Shown here: positions 35,340 through 44,938 of the stretch, piece after piece
Layout of the letters: each line of letters starts with the position of its first letter
Position numbering within the stretch: position 1 is the first letter of the stretch
NCBI RefSeq assembly: GCF_001704415.2
Contig: NC_030814.1
Location: 72,967,121 to 73,031,120 of the forward strand
Direction: 5' to 3'
DNA: 64,000 bases
Origin: Capra hircus
Taxonomy: Eukaryota; Chordata; Mammalia; Artiodactyla; Bovidae
The notes under the pieces: generated by a model
The model's input: the letters and a program-made list of their open reading frames with translations, nothing else
What the model was told of the DNA's origin: nothing
The model's database searches: none
Made by a program: the position numbers and the translations under genes

Positions 35340-36960
35340 AAGTATTTTTTTTTAAGTTACCTTCCTTTCCTAAGTGTAACATGACTAGAAAATACTACCT
35401 TGAAAGATGGCAAAGCAAAATAAAGGAAACAAGAGCCTAGCTTGGCTGTTACCTCTAAGTTACAGCAAATCAGTTGTTGACATGCTGATTCAGTCTTCGT
35501 TCTCTCCTAACTTTTGGCTGTGGGGGTAAAGAAATGAACTTGCTTCACTTTTCCCTAGGGTAAATCTAGGCTTATCATCTCTTTAACTGCCGGAGGAAAT
35601 ATGGCATAGCTGGATAATGCTGATTCAGCCTTTGGAGGTTTCATGTTATGTGCCAACAACTGATTTTTCTAATATGATTGAAAAATTCATAGTTTTAAAA
35701 AAATCGTTTGTAAAGCATACAGCTTTAAAGCCAGTGTGCTGCTTCATTCATTTTAAAACTTAAGTACTTACGTGAGTGTGTAAGACAAGCCAAAGAAAGG
35801 AATTTGAGCCTGTGTGCTTGGGCTACGTCTAAAGGGAAGTGCCGTTTCTGCGCAGAGCCCCATTGACTCTCCTGAAGTTAGCTAGAGAAGACCTGGTTTG
35901 AAAAATGTTGGCTTTCTGAATAGAAATGGAAATCATTAAAACAAGTAAAACCAAAAAACAGTGAGGCTAGAAACTTGGCATTAATATAATGTTGGCAATG
36001 ACTGTAGGCAGTTAAGCACATGAATCAATGTCCGTTGGCAGCAGTTTTCCACTTCTTCAGTTCATGGTGCCTGCTATGTCACAGGAGCACGACAGTGTGG
36101 TCGGAGCAGGTAGCACATTCCTGATGTTCTCTCCTCGTTTAATTTGCATTTCCCAGAGGTACCTTGAGTAAAATAAATATGTTGGAACACTTTTCAGAAA
36201 CTAGTTTGTTTCCTCCATTTACAAAATCAACCCCAAGCAGACTGAGGTGGGTTGAGTTAAATGTTCCCCTCTCTCTACTCCACCGTCCTGTGTACATGCA
36301 TAATATCACTCAGTATCTGTAGCATCCTCAAAGAGTTCTCTGTTGCCTGTGAGGGGAAAGGAATGAGCATGTTAAGTCCCAGCTTTGAAGCTGTGTGTTA
36401 ATTGTTAACTTTTGCTGAGTCTGTGCATTTAAAAAGGTAACCATCTCAGCAGGTTAAGATCATAACTGTTAGTTGATGCTTGGAGGCAGCAGCTGTGCTG
36501 GTGTGCGGCATTAATGGCTGGATGAGTTCAATCAGATATGCTGCCGCCAGTGTCTTTGTGTAATGGTATTTACCAGGTTTCGAATGGACTGCTGAGAAAG
36601 ATGAAATATAATCTCATGTATTATCTCTGTCTTGAAAAAAATAGATAATGAAAGTGTTCCCTTGTTGGCCTGTATTTTGTTAACCTTTGTGGAATCAACT
36701 TAAAGAACAGATACCCCTGTAGAGTTGAAACCTTTTGTTACAGTGGAGTGTTATTAAATGTATTTTTTGAGTCCTTGTAACAGTGGTCTACCTTGTAGAC
36801 CAGGTAAGTTTTTTGTTTTTTTTTTTTCCTTTTTTAAACCACTCAGAGAATAATGTGGCATATTCTGAGGCTAGCTGCAGAGAAAAGAAATGCAGTGTAA
36901 ACTGTACAAAACTAAGTTTTTTTCTTTCTTTCTCCCTTCCTTCCTTTCTTTTCTTTATAG
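35340..36960. other. repeat-free intron block ahead of the COMMD10 exon
   Basis: No transposon recognised in 1.6 kb. It ends in a long pyrimidine tract (about 36919-36957) and the acceptor TATAG. A perfect 8-bp hairpin next to a consensus donor lies at 36784-36809 (see findings). The lack of repeats may mean selective constraint, but that is inference. Confidence 0.45.
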
Positions 36961-37020
36961 AGCCTGCAGAAAGTTCTTGTGGAATTCAGTCACAAGGAAT
37001 TGTTTGATTTCTATAACAAG
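36961..37020 (+). CDS. COMMD10: COMMD10 penultimate coding exon
   Basis: A 60-bp in-frame exon between a strong acceptor (pyrimidine tract then TTCTTTATAG, ending 36960) and the donor AAG|GTATGT at 37021. It translates to SLQKVLVEFSHKELFDFYNK, which with the next exon I recognise as the C-terminus of COMMD10. COMMD10 is one of ten COMM-domain proteins of the CCC/Commander complex (with CCDC22, CCDC93 and the VPS35L retriever module). That complex recycles membrane cargo such as copper transporters and receptors from endosomes, and COMMD proteins also dampen NF-kB signalling. This exon covers part of the COMM domain, whose hydrophobic and aromatic residues (VLVEF, LFDFY) pack in the COMMD dimer core. 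The exon starts and ends on codon boundaries, so skipping it would delete 20 residues without a frameshift. Identity rests on recall of the family, not on an alignment. Confidence 0.93.
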
Positions 37021-37772
37021 GTATGTATTTTTTTCAATAATTTCCTATATGGGGTTTTTTCACAATGTTTCCTCCATTTCATGAATTCTTATTTTTAAAT
37101 GCCCTATTATGGAGCTATGGAGCTTGAGTTCTTTAAACTTCCCTTGTGAATACCTTGTGTTTCACAGTAGGAAGCATTGCTGCGATGAAGAAGATCTGAC
37201 AGACTAAATCAGGAAGAAAATGGATATGGCTTTAATTAAAGCAATAGGATTATTGTTTTAATGTAAAGCATTAAGTAATGAACTGTGTAGTATCTAGCCA
37301 CACTGGCCCTCAGATAATGTTAAATATTTTAATTTCTTGGCCCAAGGGAAAAGGAACATACCAGGCCTGCAAAGATTTATCTTTGAGGATATTTCATGTT
37401 TCTTTTTAAATGCTGATCTTTGTAAGCCAGGAAAATGCACTGTTCCCTCTACCACCCTCCGCCCCCGCTTACAAATCTTATGTAGTGATCATTTAAAATA
37501 AAGCAGCTAGGTTCATTTTAAACAATAGTATTTAGAAATCCTTCTGTACAAATTGAAAAACTTAGCAAGCTGGGATTCTAATAGCTTCACGTAAAAAGAA
37601 AAAATTTCCAAGTGGTATATTTATTGCTCTGTGAGTGGATTTAAAATGCAGAGCTACCAGTTGCATTCTTTCCCTTCATTTGCATGTTTCTAAACAACAC
37701 TTCATATGAATTTCTCTCCCTTCACCAACTCTCTCTCTCTCTCTCTCTCTTTTTTTTTGTCTCTGTAAACAG
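37021..37772 (+). other. COMMD10: COMMD10 last intron
   Basis: A 752-bp intron with donor GTATGT at 37021 and acceptor AACAG ending 37772. No transposon is recognised inside. Its 3' pyrimidine tract is a microsatellite, (CT)11 at 37729-37750 followed by eight T. Confidence 0.9.
37729..37758 (+). repeat. (CT)11 T8 microsatellite in the acceptor tract
   Basis: Eleven CT units run directly into eight T, then GTCTCTGTAAACAG. This forms the polypyrimidine tract of the last COMMD10 acceptor, so repeat length could vary between individuals inside a splice signal. Confidence 0.92.
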
Positions 37773-37811
37773 CTAGAGACCATACAAGCACAGCTGGATT
37801 CCCTTACATGA
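37773..37811 (+). CDS. COMMD10: COMMD10 last coding exon with stop
   Basis: After the acceptor AG at 37771-37772 the reading frame continues in phase 0 from the previous exon and gives LETIQAQLDSLT, then TGA at 37809-37811. This is the final amphipathic helix of the COMM domain and the natural COMMD10 C-terminus. Joined to the 36961-37020 exon it gives 32 C-terminal residues of a protein of about 200 residues in mammals; the other five or so coding exons are upstream of the window. There is no disruption: no frameshift, no premature stop, splice sites intact. So this is the real spliced locus, not a processed pseudogene. The exon continues into the 3' UTR. Confidence 0.93.
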   Translation, partial: LETIQAQLDSLT

Positions 37812-38240
37812 TGTTCTTGAAGACTGGTTTCTCTATCACACTTCTGCCACCTCCTTATTTTGCTTTGAAGATTAACTGCCAGGTTGTGTTTTCTGAAGGA
37901 TTCAGTCGCTTTCTCCTTGTAAATTATATGGCTTATTGCTTCTTAGACAAATAACAGCCGAGGAAAATCATTGTTATGAGTACTGATGTTCTAATATACA
38001 TTGTCTAGTTCTGCGTGCCAAAAGCAAGCAGTTGTTTAAGAACGTTGTTTTAAAGGAAACAAAAGTGGCTATCATGTGGTTTTTACTGCTTATTTTTGCT
38101 TTATTGCCTGACCTGTTTATTTTTTATATACTTGATGATACTTGGGTGTTTTAAGGAGGATCTGTGGATACAATATAATGTGTACCTTAGAACACAGAAT
38201 GTCATTAATTACATGAATAAACATAAGACAGTAGCCACAT
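37812..38240 (+). other. COMMD10: COMMD10 3' UTR
   Basis: Runs from the TGA to an estimated cleavage site 15-25 bp after the AATAAA at 38216-38221. Downstream T-rich sequence (TTTTTTTCCTTTAATA, about 38263-38278) would serve as the downstream element. A distal AATAAA at 38468-38473 could give a longer form. The end is an estimate. Confidence 0.7.
38216..38221 (+). terminator. COMMD10: polyadenylation signal AATAAA
   Basis: Canonical hexamer 405 bp after the COMMD10 stop, with a T-rich stretch 40-60 bp further on. A second AATAAA lies at 38468-38473. Confidence 0.7.
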
Positions 38241-40670
38241 TCAATTAAATACATTATGGCATTTTTTTCCTTTAATATAATGAGTATATTTTGAAATTTT
38301 AAAGAAAGCTAGTACTAGTTTATAAGTCAACTCTAATGAGCATCTCTGTGTGCTTAATTTTTTTCTCTTGAGTTTAATGATTTAATAACAGTTTATGTTT
38401 TTGTGTGCTTTTCTTTGTACTGCAAATTAATAATAATTCATAGCATGGGAGACAGATTTAGATCATGAATAAAAATAATTGTAATGAGTGCTAAATGAAT
38501 ATCCTTAAATTTTTAAAACATTTTTATATTCTCTTTCTGTAAATATGTTAATTAATTTCAATCAATGAGATTTTTATGTCTTAGAATTAGTTGAACTAAA
38601 GTGCACAGTATTTTATGCTATGGCTATATATACACATATGAGTATAGTTGGCAGCAGAAAATAATCACTTGAAGTTTTTATGAATGAAAAGTCTGTACTG
38701 TATTTTTTCTGGGGAGACAGGAAGACAGCAAGGGAGGGAGGAAAGAAGGAAAATGGGAGAGAAGGAGAAAATGAGAGAAAGCGAGAACAACGGAGAGATT
38801 CAAATATGACTTCACATGAAAGAATTTGATTTCAGAAATATCCTATGGTTAAACAGAACCATTGGATTTAAATCATAGTCCTTATATGAGGTATCTGAGT
38901 AATACAAATGTTAAATGTCTCCCAAATAAATGTTCAGTATATGGAATTATGCCCTTATTTATTTATATGTGTGCTTGTATGTTGTTGCTTAGAAGGATTG
39001 GGTGTTTGGATTATTTCAGAATGTAAATATTATAGTGGCTATCCATAGTTGATTGATTTGAAAAGTTGTTAAATTTCCATCGATAGCATATCTAAAAGAC
39101 ACTTTTATAATGTAATAGGATTTGTTTCCATATATAGCTTGTAGGACCTGTCATATATTTTTATGCACTGTTCTGCTGGTCCCCAGAGGAACGTACCTGA
39201 CTGCTATAAACATTTTGGTAAATATTCTTTCAGGCTTCTTACGTACAAATAGACATCCATCATTTCAAGCTGAATTTGTTAGGCCTTCCTGACAGTGACC
39301 ACATGAATAGGTAGACATTTTCATTGGTATGATGCCGACTTAATTCCCAGTGTAGGTATCTAAGTGAAATGTGACACTTCATAATGAAATTTTCTATTGT
39401 AGCTTAAAATAGTGGTAAATAGTTTTCTCTCCATTAGTTTAGTTCAGGAAAGTCTGACCAAAGGCATTAAAGGAAGGATGGGTCATTGGAGGTCTAATTC
39501 CAGCTAAGAACATAATTATTCTTGAAGCATATTTAATTGCAGATAATTTTACTTCTTCAGCCACTACCATTGTTATGATACACAAGTAAAGAAGAAGGTA
39601 TCATTCCCAAAGATTATTGTGTGTTATTTTTTCACAGAAATAAGGTGGGTGGAATGATAAGTGGAAACCGAAACCTTCTTTCTCAGCAGATAAACATGTT
39701 TTATGTGAATGCTTGTCATGAGGATTGAATACAAATATAATTACTTGTTAGAAAGAAGTACTGCAAATCATATTTGCAGTTGCTTGACTAGAAAATCTGA
39801 TTTTTTAAATTGGGAAACACCAAAAAATCATAAATGAGTAACCTAAAGTTATATACTATCATTTTTCAGAAATGGCCATTAATGACATTTTAGTAGATTT
39901 TATTGAAGGTTATTTTTTTCCTATTCATGTATCTTTCTCTACTATCATTAAGAAGTCCTTCATTTGAATGGATAATTATTATTTAATTATCCAATCTATC
40001 AGTGTTGGCCATTGAGATGATTTTCAATTTTAAAAAATACTAAAGAACTCACTGATAGAGATCATTATAAATAAACCTTAGACCACATTTTTTCATTATT
40101 TTATTATTAATACAGATTCCTAGAAGTGGGATTGTTATGCCAAAAGTATGAAGATTACTTTTATTTTTACTTTTAATGGAATTTTATTGTAAATATAAAA
40201 TTGCCTATTTTTTAAAAAAATGTGTTAAAAAAAGGTCTCTCCCCAGGAGTACCCACCTAACTCATTGGAAACATTTAGTTTTTATCATTTCATATGTCTC
40301 ATGTAAATGTAAACACACATCCCTCTTTGTATTTGTTTTTTTAATTTATATTTATTTTAAGGCCATTTTTGCATACTGATAAATTACTTCCCCAAAGGTT
40401 ATATCAGTTTATACTCATACCAACAATAAGTGAAATTCACCTGCCTCAAGCCAACTTAATCAGCCCCTTCTTCCTACTGTATGTTTCATTCTCAACATTA
40501 TTTTTAATTTAGGGGTGGATTTTGGGAAGAGTGTGGAGTGAGAGTTGGTTGGATATTGGAGCATCACTAATTACCTGGAATATATTATGTTGATAATTCC
40601 AGAGAGATAGAAGAGGAAGATTTCTTCTAAAATCAGGAAATGTGAAAAACAGTTGCCCAGTAGCTAAGTG
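38241..40670. other. repeat-poor flank downstream of COMMD10
   Basis: About 2.4 kb with no recognised transposon. It includes a purine-rich GGAA/GAGA tract at about 38717-38798. No further exon is visible. Confidence 0.45.
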
Positions 40671-40674
40671 AAGT

Positions 40675-41125
40675 CAGACATTTATTTATTTATTTCCTTC
40701 CTCAACAAATATTTTATGACTGCCTATGGTGGCAGGAACTGTGTGTACTCTAGGTACTATGTTAACAGTGATGAGCAAAACTAATACACTTCCTGGCTTC
40801 TTGAAGTATAATGTGTTAGACGGTCAGTATAAAAACAAGCAAAATGTAATAAATTGTGAACAAGTATAGGATGAAAAATAATTGAATTCTCTTAAGAGAA
40901 AATAAAAGATAGGACCAAATTTATATGGGGCATCAAGGAAGGATTCTCAAAGGAAGTGAGTTTTGGGCTGAGTCCTGTAGGATGAGTTAGAATGAGGCCG
41001 TAGCAGAATAGACTGAAAAGCATTGTAGATAAAATGGCCAATGCAAAATCCCAGAGACTGGAAAAGGCTCAGCACATTCCAGGAACCAAAGATCAGTGTT
41101 GTTGGAGTGTCATGACAAGTGAGCA
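40675..41125 (+). repeat. possible ancient mammalian interspersed repeat with (TTTA)n
   Basis: ATTTATTTATTTATTT, CAACAAATATTTTATGACTG, TGATGAGCAAAACTAATACA, GGCATCAAGGAAGGATTCTC, GCTGAGTCCTGTAGGATGAG and GCACATTCCAGGAACC follow an order common to old mammalian repeats. Shares blocks with 18300-18800 and 28290-28560. Confidence 0.45.
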
Positions 41126-41159
41126 GTAGAGTGGTTTTCAGTAGAGAGGCAGCCTATCA

Positions 41160-41785
41160 CAGTTCAGTTCAGTTCAGTTGCTCAGTCGTGTCTGACTCTT
41201 TGCGACCCCATGAACTGCAGCATGCCAGGCCTCCTTGTCCATCACCAGCTCCTGGAGACCACCCAAACCTGTGTCCATTGAGTCGGTGATGCCATCCAAC
41301 CATCTCATTTTCTGTTGTCCCCTTCTCCTCCTGCCCTCAATCTTTCCTAGCATCAGGGTCTTTTCCAATGAGTCAGTTCTTCTCATCAGGTGACCAAACT
41401 ACTGGGGTTTCAGCTTCAACATCAGTCTTTCCAATGAACACCCAGGACTGATTTCCTTTAGGATGGACTGGTTGGATCTCCTTGCAGTCCAAGGGACTCT
41501 AAAAGAGTCTTTTCCAACACCACAGTTCAAAAGCATCAGTTCTTCTGTGCTCACCTTTCTTTATAGTCCAACTCTCACGTCCGTACATGACCACTGGAAA
41601 AACCATAGCTTTGACTAGACGACCTTTGTTGGCAAAGTAATGTCTCTGCTTTTCAATATGCTGTCTAGTTTGGTCATAACTTTCCTTGCAAGAAGCAAGC
41701 GTCTTTTAATTCCATGGCTGCAGTCACCATCTGCAGTGATTTTGGAGCTCCCCAAAAATGAAGTCTGACACTGTTTCCACTGCTG
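41160..41785 (-). mobile_element. BovB LINE, 5'-truncated copy 6
   Basis: 3' terminus of tandem TTCAG units at 41160-41178. Minus-strand frame 41174-41386 is the C-terminal tail of the RT protein. The copy stops near the ITADG-type motif around 41740-41785, so the catalytic palm is missing. Confidence 0.94.
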
Positions 41786-41904
41786 CCACCTAATGTCTTA
41801 CACATGTATCCCCAGGCTACTGCCTTCTGCAGGCTGCCATCATCTTTGCCCTGATTACCCTGCTTTCTCCAGCCTCGCTTCAGTCCAGCCTCCACACAGA
41901 GCTA

Positions 41905-42370
41905 ATATTCTTATTACTGGAGTATAATTGCTTTCCAATGTTGTGCTAGTTTCTGCTGTACAACAAAGTGAACCAGTTATACATATACATATATCCCCTC
42001 CCTCTTGAACCTCCCTCCTGCCCCTGCTCCGACCCCGTCCCATGCCTCTGGGTCATCACAGAGCACCAAGCTGAGCCCCCTGTGCCATACAGCAGCTTCC
42101 CACTAGCTGTCTGTTGTACACAGACATTGTGTATGTACAGCATAGATGTCAGCGCAGCTCTCTCTGTGCAGTTCACTCTCCCTGTCCCCCTTGTGCACAC
42201 ATGTCTGTTCTCTGCGTCTGTGTCTCTAGTCCTGCTCTGCAAATAGGTTCATCGGTGCCATTCTTCCAGATTCCATATATATGCATTAATATATGATATA
42301 TGTTTCTCTCTTTCTGGCTCATTTCACTTTGTATGACACTCTGGCTCCATCCGTATCACTACAAACATTA
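41905..42370 (-). mobile_element. ruminant L1 3' UTR
   Basis: GGAGTATAATTGCTTTCCAA, TAGTTTCTGCTGTACAACAAAG, the CCTCCCTCTTGAACCTCCC block, TCACAGAGCACCAAGCTGAG, TGCAAATAGGTTCATC and TCATTTCACTTTGTATGACA appear in consensus order, antisense. No ORF2 is retained; frames on both strands here are non-coding 3' UTR. Confidence 0.85.
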
Positions 42371-42489
42371 ACCATGTTAATTTACACTACCTCCCTGCAT
42401 TAAAACTTCAAAGACTTCCCATTAAACTTCCAAGTAAAATTTGAAGTGTTCAGAACCTCAGGACAGACTAAGTCATGTACTAGTTTTAT

Positions 42490-42670
42490 TGCCTTTTGTG
42501 CTACTTAATTTGCTTAAGCTCAGTTTCCTAATCTTTGTGATGGGAATAATAATAATCTAAATTACATGGAATTATTATGAAGATTAAATGAGACATTTCA
42601 AATTAAACATTTAACATAATTCCTGATTTACAATAATCATATAAGTGTTTGCTGTCATTTTCATAATCAC
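42490..42670 (-). mobile_element. MIR SINE fragment
   Basis: GCTCAGTTTCCTAATCTTTG, GATGGGAATAATAATAATC, TTATTATGAAGATTAAATGAG follow the antisense MIR consensus. Confidence 0.8.
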
Positions 42671-43084
42671 TAAGAAAATGACTAGGCTTTCTGTTGAAAT
42701 TATTCCATGTAAAGTGTGAATTAAACCTGGAGAAAGCTTCCTATGAAGCCCCTTCACTTTGTAGTTAATTAGTGTTCTAGTAACAGCTCTATCCTGTGAT
42801 AACTAGATTTGAGCATATTGCCTATCTATCCCATTCTTAATTTTTTTTAATAACAAGGTAATAGGTGTGTCATGAGATAGTACCATCTTTCTACATAGCT
42901 CTCCTAGCTCTGAGGATTCTTCCTCTCTAACTCTATTCAATGAATTCTTACCTCTTCTCACCTTAAACAATGGCTTCTACAACTTATTTATTATACCAGG
43001 TTTCTGTAAACTATGCCCTGTGGGCCTAATCCCCACCACTTGCTTCTTAAAGTTTTATTGGAACACAGCTCTGGCGGACAAACT

Positions 43085-43650
43085 CTCAATCATCCTTGTC
43101 TTTTGATATTTGTACCTAGGTCACATCCTGTCCCCTTGAGTGTGGGCAGCACCTGTTAACTTGCTTCTAGCCGATAGAATATGACAAAGGTAATGGGATG
43201 TCACTCCTGTGACTGTTACAGTACATAAAATTCTGTCATGATACCAAACTCATTTAGAGACTTTCTCCCTTCTTGACTTTGAGGAAACCAGCTGCCATAT
43301 TGTAAGAGGGGCTCTGGACAGAACCACATGGCAAGGAACTACAGGTGACCTCTAGGTGCTGAGGGCAGCCAGCAGCTACCAGGAAGCTGAGGCCCTAAGC
43401 CCTCAGTCTTGCGGTCACAAGGAAATAAATCCTTCAACAACTGGAGTGGGTTGGAAGTAGATTCTTTGCCAGTCAAGCCTCCAGATGAGAGCATACTCCA
43501 GTTGACTGTGACGGCAGCCTTGTGAGAGCCTGCATGAAGGACCCTGACTCTGGACCTGATCCATGGTAACTGTGAGATAATAAATGCATGTCAATTTAAA
43601 CTTCTAATGTTATAGTAATTTTTTATGTTGTAATAGATGACTAAAACTAG
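43085..43650 (+). mobile_element. MLT1-type MaLR LTR nested in the hAT fossil
   Basis: GTCACATCCTGTCCCCTTGA, TAGAATATGACAAAGGTAATGG, GAGGAAACCAGCTGCCATAT, CATGGCAAGGAACTACAGG, the GGAAGTAGATTCTTTGCC block, and the polyadenylation region GTGAGATAATAAATGCATG appear in LTR order. Solo LTR, no internal coding sequence. Confidence 0.8.
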
Positions 43651-43764
43651 TCACGTTCTTTTGTTTACATATAGTCATACAGTCCATGGCTGCTTTTGCA
43701 ATACAATGGTAGAGTTAAGTAGTTGCAACAGAGAGCGTGTACCCAGGAAGCCTATAATATTTAC

Positions 43765-43973
43765 TTGCTGTTTAGGTGCTAACTTGTGTCCGACTTTTTT
43801 TGCAACCCTGTGAACTACAGCCCACCTGGCTCCTCTGCCCATGGAATTTCCCAGGCAAGAATACTGGAGTAGGTTGCCATTTTCTTCTCTAAAGGATCTT
43901 CCCGACCCAGAGATCAAACCCACATCTCCTGCTTGGCAGGTGGATTCTTTACCACTGACCACCTGGGAAGCCC
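43765..43973 (-). mobile_element. Bov-tA SINE nested in the hAT fossil
   Basis: Body GGTGCTAACTTGTGTCCGAC to TTGCCATTTTCTTCTC, tRNA-derived head at the right (TACCACTGACCACCTGGGAA). It splits pieces 2 and 3 of the hAT element. Confidence 0.93.
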
Positions 43974-44291
43974 ATTCTATTTATTACCTGGCTCTTTACA
44001 TGAAACAGTTAAAGAGCCATTTCTTATATACCACACATCTTTAAGGCATCCCTAGAGGGATATTGCAGGTGGTAGGTACATAAATTCGTAAGACAGATAT
44101 AATATATATTTCTGTAGCATCACTTTTATTTTCATTTTTGCCAGCCACATGGCCATCCAATTAGATACTGTGGTTTCTCACGCTCCGTGTCTACTGCAGC
44201 CATATGACTAGGTCTCACCAATGAAAGTGAGTGGAAATTATATTCATCTTCACTTTTCTTTGCCCATTCTGACTAAAACATAGATTTGATG

Positions 44292-44411
44292 GGAGAAGGG
44301 AATGGCAACACACTCCAGTATTCTTGCCTGGAGAATTCCATGGACCAAAGAGCCTGACGGGCTACAGTCCATAGGATCACAAAGAGTTGGACATGACTTA
44401 GTGACTGTCAC
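44292..44411 (+). mobile_element. BovA-type SINE fragment without tRNA head
   Basis: GGGAGAAGGGAATGGCAACA to GGACATGACTTAGTGACTG. The tRNA-derived part is absent, so it is a truncated Bov-tA or a BovA monomer. Confidence 0.88.
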
Positions 44412-44713
44412 ACACAAGGTTTTAACTGAGAAGATAAGGATGATGCCTTAAGGGATAGAGAGCAACAAGATGGAAGGAGGCTGGTCCCTAAATGTGCTTA
44501 TGGAGCAGTACTGCTAATATGCCCTTGACAAGCTTTTGCCTCCAGACCCTTATATGAGAGATAAGCATTTTGTTTAACTGTATTTGGTGTCATTTTAGTA
44601 CAGCATCTTAGCTGGTAGCTTAAATGGGGGTACCATGATTTTAATTAGCCAGTGATTTAGAGCATGTATATTTTTAAAGAGAGATGAATATTTTACACCA
44701 TATAATTGGAAAT

Positions 44714-44938
44714 GCTCTTCCCAGGTGGCACAGTGGTAAAGAATCTGCCTGCCAATGCAGGAAACACAGGAGACCGTGGGTTCAACCCCTGGGTCGGGGA
44801 GATCCCCTGGAGAAAGAAATGGCAACCCATTCCAGTATTGTTGCCTGGGAAATTCCATGGACAGAGAAGCCTGGTGGACTATAGTTCATGGGGTCATAGA
44901 AGAGTCGGACACAGCTTAGCAACTAAACAACAACAATC
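44714..44938 (+). mobile_element. Bov-tA SINE
   Basis: Complete head CTCTTCCCAGGTGGCACAGT, body, and tail ACTAAACAACAACAAT. AGTTGGAA after (44940) resembles AATTGGAA before (44704), a probable target duplication. The frames 44684-44884 and 44706-44957 are SINE sequence. Confidence 0.93.

Larger units (their letters stand above)
1..36960 (+). other. COMMD10: COMMD10 intron upstream of the penultimate coding exon (partial)
   Basis: Inferred as intron because the first recognisable COMMD10 exon begins at 36961 with a good acceptor, and no sequence coding for the preceding part of the protein was found upstream on this strand. The 5' end of the intron lies outside the window. The block is AT-rich and carries five BovB pieces, many SINEs and ancient repeats, all listed separately. 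A missed short exon or an alternative exon cannot be excluded by eye. Confidence 0.8.
42998..44012 (-). mobile_element. hAT/MER DNA transposon fossil in three pieces
   Basis: Piece 1 (about 42998-43080): TCTGTAAACTATGCCCTGTG to AAAGTTTTATTGGAACACAGC. Piece 2 (about 43652-43764): TTTGTTTACATATAGTC, GGCTGCTTTTGCAATACAAT, TAGTTGCAACAGAGAG, AATATTTACT. Piece 3 (about 43974-44012): TATTTATTACCTGGCTCTTT. Together these are the inverse of the element at 24346-24527, interrupted first by an MLT1 LTR and later by a SINE. Confidence 0.75.

Noticed and set aside
37773..38240. COMMD10 exons as a processed pseudogene
   Set aside because: The two exons are separated by a 752-bp intron with intact splice sites and an open frame, so this is the spliced gene.
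41968..42246. open frames on both strands at 42 kb as genes
   Set aside because: They lie wholly in the ruminant L1 3' UTR, which is GC-rich and often open by chance.
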